A stretch of DNA of 64,000 nt from Siphonodentalium dalli (taxonomy: Eukaryota > Mollusca > Scaphopoda > Gadilida > Siphonodentaliidae): contig CP136067.1 in the NCBI GenBank assembly GCA_032622095.1, positions 77,962,705 to 78,026,704 on the forward strand, written 5' to 3'. Positions 49,220-61,041 of this stretch are shown one piece after another. A program made the position numbers and the translations under genes. Position 1 is the first letter of the stretch, and each line of letters opens with the position of its first letter. The notes below the pieces were generated by a model. That model was not told where the DNA came from. It saw only the letters and a list, made by a program, of their open reading frames with translations, and made no database searches.

Positions 49220-49640
49220 TGAAGGGGATTTCTCTGTAATAAATTGGATGTTTTCTCGTCAGGCTGCACGGGCAGTGTTATGGGCTCATATAAACCGCCC
49301 CTAAATCTCGAGATACTGCAATTCCGAACTGCCTGCTATCTGATAGTAAACATCTGTGATAGTTGCATTTGTCAATCTGTGTTTTATCTGGCGAGTGGTT
49401 ACACTAAAGCTCGCGAATAAACGTTCAGATGCAGCGCGGCAAAGATTAATTCTGAGACTCACGAACAATCTATTGTTTTCATTACAAAACGCGAACTCTG
49501 ACTTTTTTCACGATGATAAGACGTCAGGAAAAAGCAATGTGTTTCATCACGAGGAAATTACAATGATATTATCACTAACAACAGGTACGAGCGGTGGAAG
49601 ATTTATCCCTCGTGGCGCCCCATAATACTATATATTCTCT
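49220..49640. promoter_or_regulatory. Complex repeat-free block, candidate regulatory element
   Basis: CpG-containing, high-complexity sequence about 5 kb upstream of Hox5, with AAAGATTAATTCTGAG (near 49441), TCATTACAAAACGCG (near 49479) and CTCATATAAACCGCC (near 49285). An 89-codon plus frame (49356-49625) spans it but has no recognisable domain. Regulatory function is inferred from position and composition. Confidence 0.22.
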
Positions 49641-50235
49641 GAGCTCATGTTCTTAAATTAAGTTTAATCGTTCGGAATGTATACATGTAACTATTTGCTG
49701 TCAATTTTAGACAGGTGATTCGTGAATTCTTCTGAGTTTGCCTCACACCGCTATTGTTTTTAAACATCTTTGCTAGGTAATTCGAGGAACAATATATCTA
49801 ATACACATAACATGAACGAGTTGAATAATTATTTTTATCGGGAATCAGAATTTAAAATATAGGTGTGTCGCTAATAAAATTATCCCCTGATATAAATAAT
49901 TCCTTGCAAAGATAATGCAATCATTATTCGAATGGAAATGTAATAGAAAATAATGCCATATCTAGTGTATTATTTCTGCAGATTTATATCCGAGCATGTA
50001 TCACTTAATCTACGAATGGTATGTATACACATCAAACAATGTAGAAATCACTAGATACTTAGAGGCAATTATGTTTTAGAAATGGATGACTGAGTCTGAT
50101 AAAATGGAACGTGAAGTCAATGAACGAGTGTTTTAGTATTAATATCCTACCAGAGATAAACTTACCAATCAACAGTTGCAATCCGCAGGCATGTTTGTGT
50201 AATATATTAGTGTGACCCTTATTCGACTATTATGT

Positions 50236-50450
50236 ACAGTAATGCTCAAAGTAATCGACCTCTTAACCACAGCAGAATTATGGGTAACTTTTCGGGATTT
50301 AGTCGGAAATATGGCTTGTTGCCATTCATCGGAAAGCTATCCCCGAGAGCTTTCCGATGAATGGCAACAAGCCATATTTCCGACTAAATCCTGAAAAGTT
50401 ACCCATAATTCTGCTCTGGTTAAGAGGTCGATTACTTAGGGCATTACTGT
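50236..50450. repeat. Near-perfect 215-bp palindrome
   Basis: Two 103-bp arms (50236-50338 and 50348-50450) pair with only a few mismatches around a 9-bp loop (ATCCCCGAG). The ends read ACAGTAATGC / GCATTACTGT. Such arm identity in noncoding DNA indicates a young insertion or fold-back duplication. It lies 4 kb upstream of Hox5. No coding capacity and no defined target-site duplication. Confidence 0.92.
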
Positions 50451-51450
50451 ATATTTTATAGTGTATTTTATTTATGTTATACTGCAATTTTATTTATTTG
50501 TTATGTGTTATCTAACGGTAGGTGACAATATAACGGTAGGGGACAAGCTATCGACATACTGATCTCTCTCCCATTCTGACAAATGTTATGTGAAAGGTAA
50601 TATATATATTTCTTAATGCATGGTAATAACATAGAAATGTTGGATTCATGTAATTTGTTAATTGATGATTGATTGTAATGATATTTTGATATCGGCTCTT
50701 CTCTGAAATTCTGAATTGAGCCCTTTCGATCGAGTGGTTGTATTTTCGACCTCTTGACACCAAACTAAAACAAAAACTGTCAAGGACAGACATCTGAAAT
50801 TCTCCAATGCGTACATCGTTATTGGCAGATCTGGACAATCGCCGCCTATGTGTATGAGAAGAATCGGGCTGACCATTTGGCAAGAGATAACAGTGGCTTT
50901 GTTCTTGATGGTCGCGCCTCAGAAATGGCCCATTTATTCGGGCAATAAATTACCACAGTGATTGCGTGTGATCGAATGTCTGACACCCATGTGAGAACAT
51001 GGTGGCCAGTTCGTCCACTAAATAACTACTAAGAACAGTTGTCTGTTGACAAAAATATCATGGGAATTTATTGACGCAAGGATGACGATTAGGATTTTAT
51101 ACTAGTATTAATTTTTTGGTCACAATTTGTGGCTGCTTATTATGTTACCTTCAGATAAAAACCTGATTTATTTAATGTTTATGTTTACTTTCATATCATT
51201 GGAGCCTTTTGTTCATGTTTTATTTTTCCATCAGCAAATATGCTATATTAAGAAATGTTTTATTTTATCTTTCCAAAAACAATCAAAAGTGTTAACTCTC
51301 CATTTTTCAAAGTGATTGAATACCAATACAACACTTTTGGTCCTATAACTATTGATTACAAATACTATACAATTACTTCAAAATTAGTAATCATTACCAA
51401 TACGATTATCCCATCTCAGGTGTACACTGCATGCCATTTACGAATTTATC

Positions 51451-51891
51451 ATTTAAACGGACTAGACTCATTCCAGCTTCCAAATAGTGTCTACGTAATT
51501 TGGAAGGAGGTATAAGACAGGTTTACAACTATTGATATACCGGCTTCATATGTTCTGAACAATACTTGCCATGGGCACAGCCATTTCCCCGCTGTTTTCA
51601 ATTTTACGCACTATTATCAAATAAACGCTCTTTATGTTTAACATATCAGGAAAAGTCCAACAGGTAACGCTCTTTTCTGTTCCATGCCGTGCAAGTGAAT
51701 TTTTTGTTTGGGACCCAAAAATGTGTTCAAAGTTGTATTAGTTATGTGAATGCGTCCCTTTGGGACACAGAATTTTCGTAGAAAGATATAGCCCAAGTAT
51801 ATATCGACCTGTTTCGATACCGGGAAATTTCAAAATATTATTCAGAATAATATTAGGTGTATTTCTGGAACGCAAACCGCCATGTGGTTTT
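51451..51891. repeat. Dispersed repeat family B, copy 2
   Basis: A 441-bp copy of 21878-22302 in the same orientation, 29.6 kb away, about 2.6 kb upstream of Hox5. The same ordered landmarks are present, including TTGATATACCGGCTTCAT and the AACGCTCTTTAT / AACGCTCTTTT pair 42 bp apart. Confidence 0.7.
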
Positions 51892-54336
51892 AAGTAGTTA
51901 TTTACCGGGTTTGAAAGTTTTTACCTAACATAAACAGGGTTATATTCACAGGCGTACATACCTTCGATCCGTGGAACTTCAATGCTGGACGTTGGCTTTG
52001 TTGAAATTACAACAGGACTTAACTTGTTTCCATATCGTATGGACGCAACTTGTAACGTGCTTCCAGAACAGTGTTGAAAATGGGTGCTAAATGCTCGTTT
52101 AATCAGCTAGTTGAGTGTAAACATAAGGAATGAATCAGAATGTATGCTGATGTTGTTGTGTTCCATGGAGTATGGATGCAAATTGGTTTGACATTTGCAT
52201 ATGTGGATCCCATGCAAGCAAATAAACATTAATTTCTTATTTGTTTGTCCTATCCGGCTACGAGAAATATTAGTATAATCATATATATTTCACATTCGTA
52301 CATTTAAAACAAATATACATACACAAAACAATAATGATACAATTGAATTACCACTAATGGCAAATATTAAAGAATATTTTATTTGTATATTATAAAAAAA
52401 TGTATCGTTCTATACTTTGGCTGCATTACGTCATATATAGTTGGTTTCAAGAGAAACTCACGTGTTAAAACTCAGAATATATTCGCGCAAACAAAAGCAA
52501 ATCAATAGAATTATAAACACTAAGATAACTCGGGTGGCGTTTGCATGCTATAATTTTAAAACTACATTGCACCAACAACAAAATTAGAGTGTGAAACTAT
52601 TGATTTTGAAATATCGTGTCGCATCTTATGATCTATATATATCCTGACTATACAGATACTATATATTTTCTTACGCGTTTTAAAGTCAAGCTTTTCAAGA
52701 AGTGAATGTTGTGTAAGTTGTATACATTAGGCTCAAACATATAGTTCCGAAGGTGGCAGTAGTTCAATACCACCATCACTGCAACTGATTGTGTTTATAT
52801 ACTCTACTCGGATAACCAAATGACTTTATTGTTCCCATCAATATGTTTTGCGTCGTATAATGGTATAGCCATTGACTTTGTATCGGATTACATCGAGTGA
52901 TGAACTTCAATAAATTATCCAACGACCAAGTGTCACGTCGTGAATGAGAGCTTATTGATTAATAATGGCGATTGTTTGTCATATATTATGTTCAGTGTTA
53001 AACATAACTGCAAATCGGTAAAGTCAAGTGTATTATACATTATTGATAGAGTATATATGAAACGTTGAGTTTAATTTGAATATCTCTTTAATAACTTGAT
53101 CAGTCGGGATATCGTCAATAGCCGCGCTAGAATGTTCACAGCTAGACATGCATACACATCATAAGTCGGGGTATCAAACATTTTAATCAGAATTTTTGGA
53201 CTGAGAGCTATAACTATGAACAACATACAGTCAACACCGTAAAATTATACCTGCTGTGCAGGAGCCCAGCAAACATTGTGTGATTTTATGTCAGTGTGGT
53301 TATGAACAGCGACTGCATGGGACAAGGCAATGGCGTTGGACAAAACAACTTTTATTTTGGCAAGATTATTGTTATATTCGAAATTATTTGTGGATTGGCA
53401 AAATCCACAGATAAATATAACTATGAAATGTATAGTTGTTTTATACGAGATATTTCATGTACTTGTTATAAATGTTCAAAGCATATAAGCAAGATGTGGT
53501 CATTTTTTTGTTTTGTTGCGACGTACAGCTAAGGCCCACAAGTAGCGTGCATTTATCGAAGGTGATTTCTTTATAACAAATGAATTTGGTTTCTCATTGA
53601 TTCACTTTTAGTTATAATATGATGTATCATGCATGATTATCATTTTTTCTGGTAATGAATTTTGAATTTAACTCTAATTATTTCGAAGGCATATTAAATA
53701 TATTGCCACTTAAATGTATAGCGGAATTTAAGATTAACGGACGTTTACAAGCTTTCTATATTCCAAAGTAACGAATAACTAGAGATAAATTATTTGAAGT
53801 ATTCTACTGGGAACTCAGAAAATATTATCCCTGTACAGTAGATACAGTGCGTATATGTGAATTTCTTTGAACACGAACAAACAAAGCCGGCACAAACATT
53901 ACCACAATGGATGATAAACACAAGTGAACTATGGGTTTAAAGAATGCGTTTTGGTAGTCATAACATTCATAAATAACGTGCTTTCATCGGTAACGGAAAA
54001 TAGATGACATCGTAAATAACACGAGTTTAAATTGGTGGAAATATTCAGCTACTCATAATATCATTATACATTGCAAAAACAAGGAATTGACATAAGAGAA
54101 ACTTGCTCTATGTTCCGTTTGATTCTCTTACGGTGATAGAAAGAACATAACTTGCGTCCATTTTTGCATAAATTCTCGCCTCTATTGTGTATGTTTTTGC
54201 TTTATGATAATCAATAGAGAAAGCATCAAACAGCGCGAGCATCACAGACAAATATTCATTAAGAACGCTAGCCTCGCTAGAATACACGGTCATTACCGCA
54301 GCCGACTCTTCGTCCGAATGAGTTTTACTGCAATTT
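51892..54336. other. Hox5 upstream flank, no gene seen
   Basis: AT-rich and repeat-poor, increasingly complex from about 54090 toward the gene. No recognised coding frame. The 61-codon minus frame at 54108-54293 lies in the likely promoter-proximal sequence and resembles no protein I know. Confidence 0.5.
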
Positions 54337-54420
54337 GATTGGCTGTATCACCCACGTGACTCATTTTTCTACGTTTCAGTGGCAACAGAGCAGCGAGGAC
54401 CGTGAAATAATCGCAGTCAT
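54337..54420 (+). promoter_or_regulatory. Putative Hox5 proximal promoter
   Basis: Upstream of the Hox5 start codon are an inverted CCAAT box (GATTGG, 54337-54342), an E-box CACGTG (54353-54358), and Inr-like TCAGT at 54376-54380 and CAGTCAT near 54414. No TATA box stands at the expected distance, so an Inr-type promoter is suggested. This would give a 5' leader of about 85-125 nt. It rests on motif reading and spacing only. Confidence 0.35.
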
Positions 54421-54501
54421 CAAAATCAACATAATTCATTCTTTAGTCGACCAAGCCTGACGCAGTGAGACAGTTTTACGATCGAATATTACTTAGCGCA
54501 G

Positions 54502-55048
54502 ATGAGTTCGTATTTTGTGAATCAACTTACCACGTGCTATGGACAAGGTGGGGGACTGGAAAGTTGTGGAGATGGGAACTATGATAGAAGTGGAGCGTAC
54601 GCTCAACATGGATCCATGTATCCTGGATTCGCTGGATCACGTTATCCGTATGGCGTTAGAGACAGGTTGAGTGAACACAATGGAGATTATTATTCTACTC
54701 CGCGACTCAGTCATCTACCTCCCCCTCCGACACAGTGCTCTCCTCCGCCCAGCATTCATGGACACTCTCCGAACGAGCTACAGATCCAAACGAACGACAA
54801 CTCGCACTGTCATTCACGGACAAATGTAAATAGCGGCAACAGATATTATGGAAACGGACAAATTCCAAGACATCCGGAAGAGAGTAAGACGTCACCGTTG
54901 GATTCGAGACCTTCTCCGCCGGAATCACCACCGGATAAAAAACCGCAAAGTCCACAACTTCGTCAGAATCAGTCGGATGGGTCAGATCCGAGCTATTCAC
55001 CGAACTCTCAAATATATCCCTGGATGAGAAGGATGCAGTACAGTCACG
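54502..55048 (+). CDS. Hox5: Hox5/Scr-type homeobox gene, exon 1 (partial gene)
   Basis: First coding exon of an Antp-class homeodomain transcription factor that would act in the nucleus in anterior-posterior patterning. Residues 1-15 begin MSSYFVNQLTTCYGQ, closely resembling the start of arthropod Scr and the shared start of vertebrate Hox5 paralogues. Residues about 70-165 are rich in Pro, Ser, Asn and Gln and probably disordered. Residues 171-176 are IYPWMR, the PBC/Extradenticle-binding hexapeptide, preceded by Gln as in Hox5/Scr proteins. The start is fixed by an in-frame TGA at 54466-54468, with no other Met between. The exon ends after the first base of codon 183 at a GTAAGT donor (phase 1), the usual intron position between hexapeptide and homeodomain. 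The homeodomain exon is not in the window. Lox5 or Antp are less likely because the N-terminus and hexapeptide context fit Scr better. Confidence 0.9.
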
Positions 55049-58000
55049 GTAAGTCATATCAATATAATTTCTATTCTATTAAATATATGTGTTGAATTTT
55101 AGATAGCGATATTCAACAATTGTTTAGCTATTATAGTTTAGTGTTAGATTATTTTTAAGATGACCGTTTGCACATAACTTTTATCACCATAATTATTCGA
55201 CGCACAACACTATTTGTATCTTTTGTTTACATTCACAAATTATGCACATATAATTATTCTGCAAAACGGTTGTTTCTGGTATTAATTATCATGGTTTGTT
55301 TACATAAATATTCAACATTTCCATATACGTTGTTATCTCTCTAGAAAATACCCTACAAAATGGTCATCCATGTGAGCTTTAAGCATTCTTTCAAATTAGG
55401 TACAACGGTGAAGTAAGAAATTGTTGCTTGATGTTTAAACACAAATTTCGGAGGCGAAACTTCTTTCTGAAGTTAAAAAATGATTCCTGGAGATGAGGTT
55501 TAATTTAATTGCTCGATTACCTTAATTTATTTACTTGTATACACATTGTTCTCTATTCTCACGAATGTCGGATATCGTATAATATAACAAATTGACAAAT
55601 ATGCATGCCAAGCCTCGTTCTTACATGTGCGAGCTCAATGTTTTCGGACCAAATATTATCTTAAAAGAATATAAATATAAATTTTCGACGAATTTCAAAT
55701 AAAACCGATATTGCAGTTTCAATTTATCTTGACAGTTCTGTAATCCAGTACACTTTGAAATGGGTGATCAAACACCAAACACCAATGTGCCTGTCAATAA
55801 ATTTCAAGCGGGATCGTTAGCATTTTGTGATAATCGATATTCAAATTTTCATTACAATGTGAACATTTCACCACGAATTAGTTTTCAATCGAAAATTATA
55901 TTTTTTCAAATATTCTAAAATACTGTCTACAATATTAGTAATCGATCATTTCCCACGCGCTATGTATAAATTCGTATGCAAGGTTCCAATTAACTTCCCG
56001 AAATGAACTATCTGACTTATAAACATCTACAAGTTTATCATGTTTTCTTTTTGTTTTAATGAAAGAAACGTTATGGGCACCTACATTATTGGTAGCAATA
56101 ATTGTCATATATGAATGACAAGACAATATCACAAAACAGATGAATACTCTTTTGTGCATTATACACAAATCATATATTCATTGGATGACAGAAAAACGTA
56201 AAATTTCAATAAAATCGGGTATAATATATAAAATGACTGTCACAGAATAAAACGTAAGACTGTATTTTGTAGATGATCAGTACACAATTTCCCGTTTTAT
56301 TTTAAAACGATTTTGTTTAATCAACGTATCATTTTGTTATATTTTATTTTACACTAATTATATTTACATAGTCAATTTAAGCCGTGTACAAAATACAGGA
56401 ATTACTCGATTCGCGTGTCGTTGCTATCACTATATGTGTGTCAATTTAACCTATCAGAAATCATGTTGTGGAATAGTAGATTTGTTAGCAAGCTAAACAT
56501 ATGGACTGATGCCATAATTATGCAAGGAACTCAAAGTCAGTCTGATAAACACACATGAAATAAATATTAATTAGATTGAACAACAATATTCTGATAGGAA
56601 ATTTTCTGAGAAGCGGAATTCATAAGTTGTATATTCGTATGTCTGTTGCAACATTTCACACTTCCATCACAACATAATAATTTTCCTCATTTTAATTCTT
56701 ACTATATGTAAGTATCAGATCACATTGCAACGCAAACGACATTAATACATTTCCTGCAATATTAATGCGCAAACTCTTCCTTCAATTCTTTGGAAAACAG
56801 AATTTTAATTGAGTCTTCAACATGCATTTGAAATGGAATTCCTCAAACTTCATGCCGTTAGAATATACGAATCACAAAAAAATAAGAATTAGATAATAGG
56901 AATGAACGAATGGACAACTCTATAACATATGAACAAAAACAAAATGGAAAATTACAGGAAAACAATATATCGATTAAATGGGGTGACTTCAATTTTGTGC
57001 GGATTTTATCATGAAATATAATTGAATTAACATGCACTGCAAATATATGACTAAGTAACATAATTCGCCTTTCATTTGATTTGTGAAAATTGATCATTTA
57101 CAACTGTTCGGATTCTCGGGGAGTTCATAATATCGTGGCTATAATTTCGAAAATCATGAATTATGCACCCACTACACCCCTTACATTTACATAATTATGA
57201 TCATCATATGAAAACAGGAATATATTTGGATTTTATTCGTAATTGTTACCATTATACTCAGAATCACGACATCAATTGTGTGCGTGTGTACATATATATA
57301 TATATATAAGTAATAAAGAGCGTAGGAAATTAGGAATGATGATCATAATGTATGTGAGGTGCAAGAATTCATAAATATGGTGTTGACCATGCAGAGATCG
57401 CCTCGGGGTGCTGTTTGCAAGAAATGTCTGTTAATCTAAAAACAATAATAGCTACACGAGCATTTGACGAAGTTACATATATATAATCCTATTAATTGCT
57501 TTTAAATTAAAATAGATCGATGTGTTTATTAAATTAAAAGAAAAACAAGAACTGCAATTTAAAGTATATACATACCAGCTTAGAGCGATGATCTCTTCTT
57601 TTGCAACCTATATATGTTCTGAATTGTGACGTTGTTATCTGGACTGAAGGATTTCCGAACTGAAATTAACGATTGTCGTGATATTGTTTTATATGCAGGT
57701 ACTGTGATCATCTTTATTTGTGAACTTAAATCTACGGTATATACATCATTCGATTATAAATGGCAAATAATTACGCTGGGGCATTAAACATATAGCCTAT
57801 ATAATTGCGTACTTAGGTCACTCTATATATAGGGACTGTTTCGTGCAGGTTAGGACTATAGACCGTAAATTACGCTCCCTATATATTTTGTAGGATAAAT
57901 GTTTTTTTTCTCTCGATTGGTTAAAGATTAAAACTCGATTCTATAACATCGAGTGGCAGTTGTTGCACGCAAACACGCACTCGACAATCTTTAAAACATG

Positions 58001-58979
58001 CGACAGGCACCATAATCGCATTTCTATATACGGTTGCATTTGCGGTTGGTATAATAAATACAGAGTTATATAGAGTCTGAGTATGCTTACGACTGGAATG
58101 AATGTCCCCATATACTCTCACACATTCCTCATTTATACCGCTGTTATTTAGGTCTGTAAACTGCCGTATATAACTGTGCTGAGTGAGCCTTACTAAAACT
58201 ATCGATTTCAATGCGCGTTCACATATACTGTTATATGCCAAGGATAGCATCAGATACATTTGGAATTAGACAAGTAGCTTTTGAATTATAGTTGAAGCCC
58301 TCTCATAAATATGAGGAATCAAGATACTCTTATATCTGTAACAATCCATGCTTCAATGGTATATATGTGTGACACAGGACTGTCGCAACAACCTCACCAG
58401 TTTTGTTACAATCTCTTAAACTTGTCCCAAATCTCTATTATAGTACAGCAGTGTTCAAAATTCAACCCCGTCTTGATTCAAATGAATACATAAAATATTA
58501 AAAGTAGGCACCAACCGGCCATCCAAATACCAAATAGTATGTGAGAAATTGTAAATACGTCATCATATGTTCATATTGCACTTATCATTCAGGGGCAGCA
58601 GGAAGACGGCCAGTTAGGTCATGCTGTTCCTGTGCAATAATATACTTTTGTTTACTATTTTGTTAATGTATTGTATATTAATATTATTGTGCAAATAAAG
58701 ATCTATCTATATACCTACTGAACAGCAATCATGTATGCGATGGACAGCAGGTGACCGGAAAGTTCATAAAGTTATGTTTCGATTTTGTCGATTCTGCCAA
58801 CACGTGTTGGTGCGCAAGAATTTTGGATAATATTTTGACACATTCTTTGTCTACGCCGTGACAGGCCCATCGTCACTCAGTGAAACAAACATTAATGTAT
58901 GTTTTAGTACACACATATCTAGCTAACAAACAGTATGCCATTTGGATTTCAGTTTTGTGCTAACAAGTAATTATCGTGT

Positions 58980-59360
58980 CATGAGATCGTAACTAAACTA
59001 AAAACTTACAAACAGGTGCGTTGGGCAGCGGCCGTCTTCCGGAAACAAGCTGAGTGACGGGGTATCGTAAATAAGTATAAGATCGCTCCAGCATCAGACT
59101 TTGGCTTCCTCTTGTCTGTCGGTTAGACAATTGCGCTGCCTGTTAACGACTCGCTGTTCGGTCTTCTGAAATGCAAGGAACGATATGAATCTTGAATATT
59201 CTTCAAAACTTCTCTCTGTTGTTGTGTATAAATCTGCCATACAGATGTGCTGCACCACCGGCTCGCCGGATCGTAGCCAGATCGCGCTAATCGAACAGAA
59301 CCTGTTCCTTTGATGGCACGGGTTCTGTGGATTCGCACGAGCAAACAGCACAGTTGTTGT
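58980..59360. promoter_or_regulatory. Complex repeat-free block in Hox5 intron 1
   Basis: About 380 bp with balanced base composition inside an AT-rich intron. Two minus-strand frames stay open (59094-59351 and 59123-59344), and a donor-like TTT|GTAAGT stands on the minus strand near 59010. It could be an intronic enhancer or an exon of an antisense transcript. I see no recognisable protein domain. Confidence 0.22.
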
Positions 59361-60099
59361 TTTTATCTAAGTATGCCAAGTGAAAAATCGTGTGGTGAAC
59401 TCATTTATCTGGCTGAACTTATTAATGGACTTGCAGAGTTTCAATCGTGCACAATACAAACTTAAGTTTGACAACACATTCAAGTTCAACAACTGTATTA
59501 TTATAATTATTGTTATTATTATTATTATAATATTTGGACTTGATCCCACCTGACATGAGTTGCTTGACTTGATATATTGATGAGCATAGTTATCATTGGA
59601 ATACAGATCTATATATTCAAGTATTTTACCAATCACCATCCCCGTGAAATAACTATCCAAACATGTCACATGTGTTGGAAAAAAATTCAGAATAAACAAC
59701 TCAAAATTAAGTATATTTAGATGTATCATATTTCATAATATAATATCATATATAAACCTAATTTGGGGAATTGGTGTTCTAGTTCTACAACTGTTTGTTA
59801 TGGTGGATTATTTCTAGCAGTAATACCGATAAACGCATTGTTTATGCTCATGTTGTAATTCCAGTTGATTTACATGCACGCTTTTGTATAATTTCAAGAG
59901 GCAGGTGTTCTACGTGTGTAATCCCATGGTCAACTGCTTTTGTACAACATCTGATGAGTAGATGATCTGTTGTAGGACTGTTTCTAACACAATAAAGTTA
60001 ACCGAACCAAACAAAAGGGCGACGATCTCAATAAACATGAAACCGTACAAATAATTACGTCCCTCTTTTCTGAAAACTCAATATTGCGGAGTATATAAA

Positions 60100-60560
60100 T
60101 CACGAAACAGCCAGGCTCCATAAAGAACCAAAGTCCGTGGTAATTTATTACGACAGGGGTTGGCGGGCGACAATGTGAGTCCCGAGGCGAGAAACAATTG
60201 GCGAGCCTATAGATGAACGATTCATTTCCGAAATTAGCAATAGTTTTCGCAAGCAGTACACAATTGTTAGCGATAGGTCGTTAAGATTTGTTGAAATTAA
60301 CAGTCAAACAATCGTAAGATGCCTTAAATTCGCCGGGTTCTCCCTAAATCACCGTTCTTTACAATCGATTACATTTGCTCGTTGGTTCAGCTCCCTCCCC
60401 ATATTGATGCAGCTCTGGTTATAAATCCTGGTTATGGTCTTCTTGTCAGTCGTTTTCATTAGGTTCTGATGACGGGAAGCGAACCTGAAATTTTACGACC
60501 ATCCTCACACAAAGAGGGCCAGATATTGGCGAAAACAGTGCGGGCTTGTTTGCCATGTCA
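60100..60560. promoter_or_regulatory. Complex repeat-free block in Hox5 intron 1, candidate enhancer
   Basis: Carries clustered homeodomain-type motifs in a CpG-containing background: GTAATTTATTACGAC (60139), ACGATTCATTTCC (60218), AAATTAGCAATAG (60231), AGTCAAACAATCG (60302), ACAATCGATTACA (60361). TTATTACGAC resembles posterior-Hox/Caudal sites, and AATCGATTA a PBC/Hox-like or Cut-like site. No coding frame. The enhancer role is an inference. Confidence 0.28.
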
Positions 60561-60790
60561 TTTTCGCATGTAAAACTTGTTTATGGAGACAAAGATTTTA
60601 TACCCCCGCATTTTGTGTACACATTTGAAGTGTATATTTTAATATGTTGGATCCTTGTAAGGTTGATCGTTTTTATCTCAAAGTGATCAGAGATGAACTC
60701 TATTATTATAATCCAAACTCAGTTGATAAATATAGCGAAAATATTATTTTTCGTGCACATTTGGCAAATCAACATATCCTCGCGCAAATA

Positions 60791-61041
60791 CGCACATAAT
60801 CGACCTATAATTTTAAGTAGGTACATAATGTGATGATTATTTGATTCTTATGTAAGCATTTAATGGAGTCCTACCGTTTTTGTGCGGACTGTGTGCACAC
60901 AAAATGCTTAGAATTGCCTCATTATGAGTCGATAATGTGACTAAAATGCTCTCATTTTGAGCATATTATCGCCTAAAATTAATGCAAATCTAAGCAGATT
61001 ATCTACCTAAAACAAGTTCTATTATAAGCAAATAATGTGCG
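60791..61041. repeat. MITE family A, copy 3, inside the Hox5 intron
   Basis: A 251-bp copy with the same outer terminus (CGCACATAATCGACC) and the same internal block as the copy at 3355-3570, with a slightly longer spacer near 60830-60890. It shows that the same family has inserted on both sides of Hox5 exon 1. Confidence 0.75.

Noticed and set aside
57921-58259. 112-codon minus frame in the Hox5 intron
   Set aside because: No recognisable domain. Residue composition (Cys, Val, Tyr, Asn) fits a chance frame.
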